Positions 22,228-33,384 of a stretch of 64,000 nucleotides of DNA are shown piece after piece (positions within the stretch are counted from its first letter, which is position 1; the number at the start of each line of letters is the position of its first letter). The notes under the pieces are model-generated. The model saw only the letters and a program-made list of their open reading frames with translations, was not told where the DNA came from and ran no database searches. The stretch is from NCBI GenBank assembly GCA_021613535.1, contig CP075496.1:10912001-10976000 (forward strand). The letters are read 5' to 3'. The position numbers and the translations under genes were made by a program. This DNA comes from Adineta vaga (taxonomy: Eukaryota; Rotifera).

Positions 22228-25141
22228 ATGAACAACAACGGAAATTTCAATAATAATCAACCAGCTGCACTAATGTCCTATCCATTTCCAATGCATAATC
22301 CTCCTCAACATCCGACATATATTGAACAACCATACATGAGTCAACCACAACAGCATTATCAAACACATATTCCTCATTATTACAATCCACGACCTACAGT
22401 AAGTTTATTTTAATTTTGATTCTTGTTCTCTTTTTAGTAAAAGATATTTTTCAGATACAAACACCACCTAAATCTGAAAAACGAAAACAAGAAATTCTTA
22501 CATGTGATGCATGTGGTATTGAAGTGAATTCTCAACAAATGATGGACGCACATGTTCGTGGTCAAAAACATATTAAAAAAATGAAATTAAAAGTAACACA
22601 AAAAAAGATCTTCGAATTCGAATTTTTTGCATTTATTTGTATTCATATAGACCGTATCAACTACTAATACATCCATCAATCAACCATCTGAAAGTATTAA
22701 TACTGATGAACAATTTTTATCACCGACATTATCATCGACAAGTATATCGATCGAGCCCGTAGTCAAAAGTGAACAAAATTCATCTGCTACTCCTACTACT
22801 CCTATAGGTACTGCTTCTCCGATTGTTGTTAAACCAACATCTTCTAATGAAAAGAGTGCTTTACAATTAATGAACGAATTAGCAAAACATAATAAAGTTT
22901 GTCTTTTAAAATCAAAAGAAAATGTAGTGTTTTTACGTGTTTTATTTCTAGGTAGAAGTAAAATATGATTTAGTTAAAGAAACTGGTCCAGCACATTGTA
23001 AACAATTCGAAGTACAATTAACTGCCGGTAGTGAAATCTATCATGGTACTGGAACAAGTATCAAACGAGCTCAACAAGATGGTAAGAAAAACAAACGTAA
23101 TTTTCTGTTGTTTAAATCTCTATGAGAATATTATTTAGCTGCTGAAAAAGCATTAGCATCGACAACATTACGAAAACCAGATCCAACACAACGTGGATCA
23201 CATGCTGCTCGAACATTACGTGGAGAAGTTGCTAATCAAGGAAGTAAGTATTGATTTGTATTGATATTATTTATTTCTTTTTTGTTTTCAAAAAACAATT
23301 AAACTATATCATGTATAGATAATCTAAATAAGTTGAATATTAATTCATTTTATAGTTGCAGGCTGATGTAACTGATGAATATGGTTATCAATATACACGA
23401 ACGAAGCTCGTTCGCTTTCTTTTTCATTTGAATAATTGACAGAGAGAAATATACTGTATCTTTACATTTCTTAAAGAAATCGAAATTTTTATGAGCACAT
23501 TTGAGTTTTAATACAAAGAATAACGGAAGAAAAAGAAACTCTACTCACTTTCAATTCATTCAAAAAAAAGAAATAGAAAAAGCATCAGCATTGTATGTAC
23601 GGTAAGTACATATAAAATAGATCAAATGAGAAAACTTGATTATAGATCAATCAAACCATACATATTTATATCATATAAAACTTTCTAAAATCAAGTTTTT
23701 TCTTAGTTATTATTTTTAATTCAATTTTATTATTATTTTTTTCCAGCGTATTCAAATATTCGTCATCAATACCCACCCCAACAACAACAACAACAACAAC
23801 CCATGCGTCAAAAAACATATCTACCAACAGGACAACAACAAACATATAGCAATAATGAAACTTCATTATTAAATTTAATTAATAATAAATGTGCAGAAAT
23901 TACAGAAAATGAGCATACAGTATCCATGATACAACGATTAGTTGAAGATATTGAACGTGTCTTAAAAACTGTTTCGGATAAAATAACTGAACAAAGTAAA
24001 ATAAATAATATTTCTGTTGTACCAAAACTTCCAGATAGTGTTAAATCAAATAATGCTGATCAATCCTATGAAGACCCAACAGAATCTTTTCGGTATTTGA
24101 ATATAAAATTTCTTTATTTTTCTTTAACATTTCCAAATAATCGTTTGATTAATTCTAGTATGTTGAAAGGTGCGATGAAAGTTTCGACATTAGCTATGCG
24201 TCTATTTCTTCAAACTGATTGCGACTATTCATTAGTACTTATATGTGCTAATAAACCAACGAAAACATTACTAAATGATATTTGTGAAGAATTATCAATT
24301 GGTTTAAATGCTCAAGCTATTGCAGCCTTACAATTAGATTCAAATAATGAACAATCAAATCCTGTTAACTATCAAATTGTAGCACATGTATCTGAAGCAT
24401 GTCTTACAGTTCAATGTAGTCTTTTACCTAAACATACGATTCGCATCCTAATAACATCACCCGTATTTCGTAGTGAAAATTTTCTCAATTATGATGAGAA
24501 TACTCGACAACAAATAGCAGAATTAAATCCCGATCCAATTGATATGTTAGATAAAAATAAATGTTTACAAGCCGCTGCTGAAATACGTAAGTATTTTAAT
24601 TCTCAAATATTCATTTTACAAATGATAAAATAAAACGAATTTCACGAAAACAACGTTTGTTTTGAATGTGTCATATTATTAAGCTAATTTTTTTCTAGGT
24701 CATTCCAATTGGTATACACATTGTATGCTCGAACATAATTCCAATTCAATTGTTCTTCGTATTCTACGTTATTTACAACAAAATCAAACACCATTATCAT
24801 ATCTTAATCTTTGGTGTCTTACTTTACTTGTTTATAAATGTCAACAACAACCAGCAACTTCATCTACATCTCTCTTTCGTTCAGTTTTTACTTGTCTAAG
24901 TAGTGGTATTCTTTTACCAAATCATATTGGTCCAGGTATTATTGATCCTTGTGAAAAAGAGCCGATCGATGCCGCTGCTTATTTAACAATGAATCAACGT
25001 TTAAGCATTACAGATTATGCCCAATATGTTTTACGTTTAATTGCTTTTGGAAAAAATGAAAGTATTTTTCAATTTGAATCGTCCTGTCAAACTGAACAAA
25101 TAACATTCAATTCAACAGCAGAAGATCACAAAATGAATTGA
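22228..25141 (+). CDS. ZFR/ILF3-related protein with zinc finger, dsRBD and DZF domain
   Basis: An RNA-binding protein with an unusual domain order. Eight exons (22228-22398, 22455-22592, 22651-22896, 22952-23081, 23139-23243, 23747-24092, 24159-24586, 24699-25141) sum to 2007 nt, or 668 residues plus stop, all in phase. A Gln/Pro/Tyr-rich N-terminus precedes one U1-type C2H2 finger (residues ~73-95; C-x2-C-x12-H-x5-H). A double-stranded RNA-binding domain follows at ~171-240 (LMNELAKHNK, KETGPAHCKQFEVQL, GTSIKRAQQDAAEKAL), closest by eye to Staufen dsRBDs. After a poly-Gln linker comes a DZF (NF45/NF90/ZFR dimerisation) domain from ~280 to the end (MLKGAMKVSTLAMRLFL, NKPTKTLL, LNLWCLTLLVYKC). 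Human ZFR has fingers plus DZF; ILF3 has DZF then dsRBDs. A role in dsRNA binding, splicing or editing control is inferred. Confidence 0.88.
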
Positions 25142-25751
25142 TAATAATCAGGAGATAATTGATGGAAAAACACACACCTTTTTTTCTTCTTTCTTTCTTT
25201 CTCTCTCTATTGATAGAGTATGTGTGCAGAAAAAGTACATACAATTTATTGAAAACAATAAAATAGTTTGTCTTTCAGATTGAAATGAGATTTTTATAGA
25301 ATTATTATGGTAGATTTAGAAAATGTGACAAACTTACCATATGATTTATTTGCTACTAGTCTGGTAGTTGATGCGTATAATTATTTGACATTATTTTATT
25401 ATCAATGTCATATTGAAATAATCGATAGAAATATAAATCAAGGACAAAGACGATATAATATACTCTATCTCACATTATATCGGGGTTTATTTGAATGAAG
25501 AATGTAACAAGTTATTTACTGATAATTCTATTCTGATTTATTTGAAATTATATTCATGAATAAAACGATGAAAGTATAGAGATACAAAGAAAAATATGTA
25601 TAACTATATTTGTTTAAGTATAACAGTATAAAGTAAAAGGAAGAATTTAATAAATTAACTAAGGAAAAAGGAAGAAAATAATAGAAACTCAAATTTTTCT
25701 AGAGAATCAAATAAGATTTAGGAGTTTGTGTGATATAAATCATTTTGACGT
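25142..25751. other. Short intergenic stretch between convergent genes
   Basis: About 600 bp between the stops of the DZF protein (+) and the EF-hand protein (-). A 63-codon frame at 25307-25498 has no recognisable domain and sits where 3' UTRs are expected. An AATAAA-like signal near 25257 could end the DZF transcript. Confidence 0.4.
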
Positions 25752-27533
25752 TTAATAACTAGCTTCAGAGCTGTATGACGATGATTGGAATGACGATGAG
25801 CCACCAGCACCACCAGCACCTAAAATTAAGATAATGATTAAATAATAATCCGCAATAGAAGAGCATAAATATCAATGAAACTGATGCTTACCAACAAAGT
25901 TAGCGAATTCAGCACGATCAATACCGCCATCTTGGTTGGTATCAGCAGCAGCAAATGCAGCATCAGCACCAAAGCCGGCACCACCACCAGCAGAGAAGCC
26001 TGATGATTCATATGATGAAGATGATGCACCATAACCACCACCTACTCCACCAGCAGCGAAACCGGCTTCAAAACCTCCAGCACCACCGCCTGCTGAAAAA
26101 TTAGATTGTTCAAATGATGATGAACTGAATTCACCACCAGCACCGCCAACAGCACCACCTTCGAAACCTGATGATGCACCATATGCACTAGCACTGAAAC
26201 CAACAGCAGCTGCACCGGCTGGTGGTGACTAGAACAAATAAATATGATCATCATTAAAAGAATACAAAATAATGTTATCAACGCACAATATCTTCAACAA
26301 CACCAGCAGCACGAGCTTGTTGGAGAAGTGTAGCAGCATCAAGAAGTTGTGCACCATATTGTTGAAGATAAGCTTGTGGATTAGCTTGAGTGACACCGAG
26401 ACGTTGGAATTGACGAACAACACGAACTTGTACAGCTTCATATTGAATGATAACATTGCGTGGACGAGCGTATTGTTGAGCAGCAGCAGCACGTTGAACA
26501 ATTGTTTTTCGTTTAGCTTGAGCTCCATATGGAACCCAACGTTCGATAATGATATCACCTGAACAAAATAATGTATTTTATGAAAATAAAATTGTACATA
26601 AAAGTAAAAATACATACGTGGTCGTGGTGGAAGAGGTGGAAGACGTTCAATGATGACTGATCGTGGTGGAACTGGGAGAGCACCTAAGCGACGAACAACA
26701 GTTTGAGCAGCAATAGAAGCTGGTATTTGTGGTGGTTTTTCACGAAGGATGAGTGGAGGTGGTTGAGGAAGAGGTGGAGCTTGTTGACGGATACGAAGAG
26801 GTGGTGGTGGAGGTGGTTGAGGTGGGCGCACTTCTTTGATGATGAGTGGCTAGAAGAAGAGAAAATTAATAAGTTTTTTCGATCGTTGATCATGCGAATT
26901 AGTAACGATTACTTACGCCTGGTGGTGGAATAGGTGGTGGTTGAAGGAAGCGAACTTTGATATTTTGTGTATATGTTTGAACGCCACCTACAGCTGGACG
27001 ACGAATAATTTGTGGGTTAGGATCTTGGAAGAGACCTTGTGCATCAGTAGCATATTGTTGTACTTGAGTGCTGGATGATGAAGATTCAAAAGATTGTCCG
27101 CCAACACCGACAGCTGCACCAGCAGCATAACCAGCCTCAGCACCATAGCCACCGCCGCTCGAAAAGGATGCTGATGATGATTCATAACTACTCGAGCCAG
27201 CAGCTAATCCACCAGCACCAAATGATGCATCGTATCCAGCAGCAGCAGCACCGCCTCCATAACCACCACTTGATGATGATTCGAATGATGATGCTTCATA
27301 ACTTGAACCACCAGCACCGGCACCAATGTTTTGTCCTACACGATAAAGATGATTTGCATTGATTTAAATGTATGTATATTTCGAGTGAAATAGAACTTAC
27401 CGAGAAAATTACGGAATTCATTAATATCGAGAGTACCATCACGGTTAGTATCAGCTTGTTGAAAGGTTGCATCAGCACCACCAGCACCGCCGTTCGATGA
27501 GTAGGATGATGATTGATATTGATAGTTGGCCAT
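25752..27533 (-). CDS. EF-hand protein with Ser/Gly arms and Pro/Arg core
   Basis: A 486-residue low-complexity protein with a mirror-like layout. Six exons fit in phase: 27533-27401, 27335-26917, 26849-26618, 26558-26287, 26228-25892 and 25819-25752. Near the N-terminus is a canonical EF-hand loop (DTNRDGTLDINEF) and near the C-terminus another (DTNQDGGIDRAEF). Each is followed by NF(L/V)G and then a phase-1 intron. Next to them lie Ser/Gly/Ala/Tyr arms with repeated SSSYESS and GGGAGG units. The centre is proline-rich (IIRRPAVGG, EVRPPQPPPPPPLRIR, SVIIERLPPLPPRPRDIIIE, ERWVPYGAQAKRK), then a Gln/Ala helix region. It resembles structural cortex or cuticle-like proteins in composition; function is unknown. 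Charged IIIERW-type motifs recall cytoskeletal articulin/alveolin-like repeats, which is inference only. Confidence 0.8.
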
Positions 27534-27614
27534 CTTAGATTCCTATCGTAGGTATGGAGGAAAGGTTTGCTTGTGCTAGAAACAAAGTGAAGAAAATCTG
27601 CTGATAAAGCATGG

Positions 27615-27622
27615 CTTATATA
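27615..27622 (-). promoter_or_regulatory. TATA box of the EF-hand gene
   Basis: On the minus strand the sequence reads TATATAAG inside CCTATATAAGCC, about 82-89 bp upstream of the ATG at 27533. With usual spacing, transcription would start near 27590, leaving a 5' UTR of about 55 nt. It is the clearest core promoter in the window and suits a strongly expressed structural gene. Confidence 0.65.
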
Positions 27623-28452
27623 GGCCAAGTAGTTCATGCGTGGATAGAAATAAAATAAGCAGAAAGCGAGAGACAGAGAGAGAGAAAAATTGGATTATGG
27701 ATAAGCAACTGATGAGCTGCCTTGTCATGGTCACTTATTTCAATGAAATAACATACATCTAACAAAAGAAAAAAGGAAAAAGTGAGGATACAGACAGATA
27801 AAGTAATCTTAAAACAATAGATAACCTTCGTCAATTTTGATTACTCGAAAGAAAAAAACAAACTAATAGTGATTAATGATGGCTATTTTTAATTTGTATT
27901 CGAGACCGATAAATAACATTAGTATGTAATGATTGAAGGACAAAAGTCTATTCATACAAATAATCGATGATTGAAAATTAAAATTGTTTATTACAAATTA
28001 CTTTACACATTTGACTGATCGTAATCATAGAAGAAATATCTAATTCTCATGCTATCATTGAAATTGGAAATATATATATATATATATACCATTTGATTGG
28101 AAATCACAATAACAAACGTTTCAAATTTCTAATGATCTCTAGTAAAATTATTCAACAGATCTTATTTAATATTCTTGAATATGATTTTAAATAACTATAC
28201 GTTTAAATTCTATTCAGTAGATTCATTTTCCTTCTCAATTTCATAATCAAGACATATTTCAACTGTTTATCCATCATTTCAATAACTACCTTGATAATCA
28301 AGGTTTTATCCTATTATGAACATATATTACATAATAGACATATTCTTTACAAAACTTATTATTACCAGTGATAGGGCAACCATGAAAAAGAAAGGAAAAG
28401 ACAATAAAAGAGAGAGAGAACAATGATGAGAAGAATACAATTGTAGTAGACA
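27623..28452. other. Intergenic region with TA repeat
   Basis: This stretch lies between the EF-hand promoter and the 3' end of the F-box gene. It contains a TA dinucleotide run at 28071-28088 and no supported gene. Confidence 0.4.
28071..28088. repeat. (TA)n microsatellite
   Basis: A pure TA dinucleotide run in intergenic DNA downstream of the F-box LRR gene. Confidence 0.85.
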
Positions 28453-30761
28453 TTAATTAAAACGTAAATCATTATAATAATTAAGTAAACCCACAATACT
28501 AGTCTGATCACTGGTTGTTGTGCGCACCACACGTTGACGATCAGCACGTTCAAAATTCGATCGAACAAGTTCATAATATTCTCCATCAGCTAATACTAAT
28601 GATTGTAGTCTAACACATCGAATTCTAAAAAAAATGATTTATTTTCTAATTAAAACAATAATTCAGAATAAATTTTTAACATTACCGAATATGATCAATA
28701 AATTTTGAACTATTCTCATTCCATCTTAATGTTTCTTCATCCCATTGAATTTCTAATCGTTCTAATCTTTGACATTCTTGTGCACATGCTTCTAAAATTT
28801 GATCAATATGAATACGTGTATTAATCTTTTTGAACCATCCATGTGGAGTACCCATAACCAAAATTCTTTGAATAAATACACATGTAAACATTTACATTAT
28901 TCAATAGTTATAAAACCTACCTAATATTTTTCATATGTTTTATTGTATTAATCCAAAATTGTTCAGTTACTTTCGAATTACCAGCATAAGAAAGTCCGCG
29001 TAATTGACGTCCATGTCGTTTCAATAATGTAAATACAACTTCATGATTAAGATTCACTGTGTTACTTAAATCAATTGCACGAATATTTGTTAATTTATCA
29101 AGATCAATAAGAAGTTCAAGTACCTAAAATTCATCGATTGAATAATTCTATTAACAATAGATCATAGCAATCAATTACCTTATCAGTGAAACCATCACAA
29201 TTGGGTACAGCTAAATATGTTAAATTAGGCATTCGTTCGAATACGTTTAATAAGCAATTTTCCGATAAATCTGTTGATGATATATCAAGCTCATTAACAG
29301 CTGACGATCCCCAATCAGCTGCTAACATTCCATGATCTTCAATACCTATTGATGATGAAAGAAATATTTACTAGAGGCAAACAATGATATATACTAATCA
29401 TATGTTACCAGTATTTTGAAGAAGTAAACATTGTATTTTTCTACAGCGTTGTAATAAAGTTTTGAAACTTGAACCTTTTACACGCGTACAAAAATTTAAG
29501 GCAAGACATTCAAGATGAATGCAACCGGATGCAATAATTTCAATATGATTATCATCAACGAAAAATATACCATATAAATTTATAACCTAAATGTCAATAG
29601 ACTTTAAATAAAAAACTATAATTCTTTACTCTACATGATATATTCTCAAATCGAATTTTGTCTTCATCATATAGACTCCTACGAAAACAGGTCATTTTGA
29701 CATGAAAATATACTTCTGGATATCGAAGTATCTATGTGTTAATTAACTTTCACTTCTCCTTCAAAATCTTTGATATAGAAATGTGTAGGAAGAAATTTAC
29801 AGTATACAATCTTCTTTGTTATCATATACAGTTATTTTTCAGTAGATATATCTGATAATAGATGACTGGTCTTTTCCCATCAACAATAGTACATGATATA
29901 TATATATATATATATTGCTACGAGATTCTTGCTATCATTACTAATAGATTACCGATGATTCATTAGATAGAAACGTGCCAAAGAAACGAGAGACTTCCTT
30001 TCTAATTTAACTAAACTTACACGAAGATTTGGTGTTTGGGCTTTGATTTTACTAATATTAATTGTTTCGTAAACTTCTTCCTCAGCTTCATTTGATTTCT
30101 CAATTGTTCCTTTGGAGAAAAAGAAAATCAAAAATTCCCTTAATGAATTCATCATTTCTAATTTTCTTACCAATAATTTGTAGAATTTCTAGTGAAGATA
30201 GATAAGTATAAATACGTCTCATAAAACCTTCAAGAAAAATCACTTCCGATAAACAAATACAAAGCATTTTTAAATTGCATGGAAAGATATTTAAATCATA
30301 GAAATCATGTAATTGCATCGCAGTTGAAAAATCTAATGTTAAATATTTTAAATTCGGACATTTATTTGCTAATTCATGTAAAACATCAGCTGTTATTAAT
30401 TCCATTGGTAATTCAATATACTGTAATGATGATGAAAAACGATGGCCAATTAATTGAAGGAATTGATCGAGATTTTTTACATGTAAACCATGATATTCTG
30501 GACGAAGAAAAACTGTCTTCCATAATCGAGAATTTTGACTTAATGAACGCCATAATCGACAGACACGTGCACAACGTAATAATTCAACATGTGGTAAATA
30601 AGAAAAGATTGATAATAAAACTTTTTCTGGTAAAGTATTGAAATCACGCTAGAAACAGATGGAGAAAAAAAAGAGTTAGAATTAGATTCATTGAAAAAAT
30701 TCAATCGATCTATTAGAATCACTTTTGATATTCGTTTTTTAATTGAAGGTTGCGTTTCCAT
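28453..30761 (-). CDS. F-box leucine-rich-repeat protein
   Basis: A probable substrate receptor of an SCF (Skp1-Cullin1-F-box) ubiquitin ligase. Exon 1 (30761-30723) encodes only METQPSIKKRISK; exon 2 (30648-30172) opens with an F-box, RDFNTLPEKVLLSIFSYLPH followed by VELLRCARVCRLWRSLSQ. Leucine-rich units continue over at least six more exons: KCPNLKYLTLDFSTAMQLHD, GCIHLECLALNFCTRV, MPNLTYLAVPNCDGFTDK, ILVMGTPHGWFKK and ERLEIQWDEETLRW. The protein ends in a conserved-looking block, NFERADRQRVVRTTTSDQ to NYYNDLRFN. The whole length is well preserved and resembles one specific animal FBXL-type orthologue group, but I cannot name it safely, so the symbol is blank. One intron (about 30018-29590) is 430 bp and contains a TA tract; the others are short. 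Confidence 0.85.
29895..29915. repeat. (TA)n tract in intron of the F-box gene
   Basis: A TA dinucleotide run within the ~430 bp intron of the F-box LRR gene. Confidence 0.8.
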
Positions 30762-31616
30762 ACTGAAATGTCGTTAATAGAGTGAATCAATACTGCTTCA
30801 TATGCTTATGAGACGAGAGAGAATGAAGGAAGAAAACGAGTGTTAAACGAGGTTATTAGTACACATAAGTCATATCATCATTGTCGGTGGTCGTATATTG
30901 TCATCGTTTATTTTCTTCTGCATAATTTACATAGTTAAGCATGTAAGATTGATATGAGTATACTTATGAAAATAGAAGGTTTGCATAATAATAAATTACC
31001 TGCATATCTTGAGATGGCAAGCAGCTGTTTCTCTTCATCGAGAGTTAAATATTACTGCTATTCATTCAATAATCAGCTATTATTATTGATGATTCGATTA
31101 CTTATTTGCTGTAGCTTTTTTTACAGACTTTTGTCTTGTTTCCAAATCGATGCAGATGGCATTTCTAATGGCTTTCGTTTTTTTTTCTTTGTTCTAAATA
31201 TTTCTTTTATTCTTATGGATATTTCAGTAACAAATAAAGCCTATTAGCAATCGACTATATTCTATTGAATTAATATGATCTCAATTGGGAGACGAAGGCC
31301 GTCTTTGTTTGGTTCTTGTTAATAAAATAAATATCATCGTTCGACTGATTCTTTGTTCTATATAGGCAATAAAGACTTTCGCTGATGCTAACGGAATCGT
31401 TAACACTTATTAACATTTAGTCAGCAACAACAGTAACCATCTGCTGTACTCAAGTAACCGAATTGGAAAATAAGGCAAATATATAAATGAGAGATTTACT
31501 GTGGCTTTCTCGAGGTCAGAAAGTAGAATAATATTTAAGAAATCAAGTGAAATGTTTATCTTAAATAATAGTCAGTTAGTCAGCGTTCTTTATTTTCAAG
31601 AGAAATGTTGATTGAA
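30762..31616. other. Intergenic region
   Basis: About 850 bp upstream of the F-box gene. A plus-strand open frame (30954-31247) is Ser/Phe-rich and looks like chance. No other signal was recognised. Confidence 0.35.
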
Positions 31617-31962
31617 TTATAGAATCTGAATGATTTCTTCTGTCAAATAAAGAGAAATGAGATAAGAATTATTACATGTCTCTTTTTCGTCGTAACACTT
31701 GAGAGAAAAAAAGCCATTAGGATGTAATGGATGATTTAGTAGATGATAAAAACCAGCATGAGATGTAACGATAATAATAATAAAAATACAAATAAAACTG
31801 ACTTACTTTTATTCGTCGTTTTGATCGTTGACTAGCATTATGTTCATTATTTTGATCTGAATCATCTTCATTTTCACCATCAAGTTTATGACCCCATGCT
31901 TCTTGTGCTACACTAGAGAACATAGCAGTGGGATTCGTCATTGTGAATCGACGTAAATCCAT
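31617..31962 (-). CDS. Possible small two-exon gene, 78 aa
   Basis: A tentative small gene. Exon 1 (31962-31807) encodes MDLRRFTMTNPTAMFSSVAQ and a 32-residue continuation rich in Asp/Glu/Asn, ending SKRRIK at a donor GTAAGT. The 109-bp intron ends in a good polypyrimidine-AG, and exon 2 (31697-31617) stays open for 26 codons (CYDEKETCNNSYLISL...) to a stop. An ATG 12 codons upstream at 31998 is also in frame. I do not recognise the product. The non-random first exon composition and matching splice phase support a gene; lack of homology and short length leave it uncertain. It could also be the 5' part of an unseen transcript. Confidence 0.4.
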
Positions 31963-32464
31963 TACAAATTTTTTTCCCTTTTTTTTACACCGAATCAATA
32001 ATCATTCATTATTTGTTTATATTTCGATAACGCTAATTCATACTTGTAGAGTAAAACATCATTATGACTGGTGTACAGCAACAAGGCAAAGAACATTAGA
32101 AAAGAAGAAAAATAAGCCATATCCAAGGCTATCCTTTAATTTTATCCATCGTTTTTTTCCTCGTTCATGATGGATCACAGACGACGCGATGACTTTATCG
32201 CACGCAGATGTTGACATAATGCTATGATATCTCATCATGTATAAATATCGTCTTAGTAGATCGAATAGAAATATGATTACTGAGAAAATGATATGCCGTT
32301 TATCCCGTAGTCAAGCAAAAAGAAACACACACAGACACACATTAGATCCAAACTTCCAATAAAATATTATCTGCATCATCAAAACAACAGGATAAGAATT
32401 GACCATGTATATGTAAAGAACAATTTTTTAAAATGAAACAAAGAGATAATTATAAAAATGGATT

Positions 32465-33384
32465 TTATGTCGCTGCTGGTGTATGACTTTTCGTACCATG
32501 TTTAAGAACATAATGTGAAGTTGGTAAAATACGTGCAAGAAAATCAAGTTGATGAGTTTGAAACTAGAAAAGAAAAGAATGATTACTATGAAGTTCGGTA
32601 TCAGAAATCATACGGCTGGTCGATCAGGCATTGTACGGCGTTGATGATCACTACCAAATACAACTGTATTTTCTGGTAAGGTTTCATTTGTTGTTAATGA
32701 ACATTTTGCACCAATGACACAACCACTTGTTAATGTAACACTGCGACCAATTTGAGCTAAATTTATATCATTTTCTTTTCTACTAAGAAACAAAAAGTTG
32801 AAATAAGGTTTTTGCACATACCTTTACATTCGAGAATATTGTTATCACCAACTTTCAGAGCTTCACAATCTATTTTAATAAGTTTATTAATATAATTTTG
32901 AATTTACTATCAAATAACATACGTGAACCAACTTCAAAGACATTATTATTTCCTATTATCATTACTACTTGATTCATCTGATCTTTATCACTACCAGGTG
33001 GAAATCTAGAATATAGTTGTTTTCACAGATACTGATTATGAAAATCGATTTTTGTATTACCGATTAGCTATAACACATTGTTCTTCAATTAAATTTCCAT
33101 CGCCAATAAAAATCGGACCAGCTTCAGCAATAATACTAACACCTGGATGAATGATAGTTTTACTTCCTAAATAAGAAATCATTTCTTACAGATAAGTCAA
33201 TAACAATTTTCTTTCTAGAAAACTATATACCAATGGAAATTTCACCAACTAATTGAAGACGTTCTTCACAAACATATGCACCTGGTGCAATGGTAACTTG
33301 ATAACTAAAATACAAATTGATACTGAAAATAGGTATCAAAATATCGATCATTGTTTCTTACCTAGAATTGATAGCTGGACACAT
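32465..33384 (-). CDS. dctn6: Dynactin subunit 6 (p27)
   Basis: A pointed-end subunit of dynactin, the dynein adaptor complex, folded as a left-handed beta helix of hexapeptide repeats. The 23-nt first coding exon (33384-33362, MCPAINS) is spliced to [20 protein letters not shown], followed over short introns by [80 protein letters not shown] and [13 protein letters not shown]. The C-terminal helix [20 protein letters not shown] matches the DCTN6 ending. The hexapeptide rhythm, the IAEAGPI block and the NNVFEVG block are diagnostic against DCTN5 and bacterial gamma-carbonic anhydrase relatives. Overall length is close to the animal family norm of about 190 residues. Confidence 0.92.

Noticed and set aside
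25307-25498. 63-codon plus-strand frame between convergent genes
   Set aside because: No homology, AT-driven composition and location in expected 3' UTR sequence.
26229-26831. Reading the Pro/Arg core of the EF-hand gene as one long exon
   Set aside because: The frame contains non-coding-like stretches between 26559 and 26617 that correspond to a clean GT-AG intron; spliced exons give a coherent protein.
30279-30641. 120-codon plus-strand frame opposite the F-box gene
   Set aside because: It is the complement of a strongly supported LRR-coding exon.
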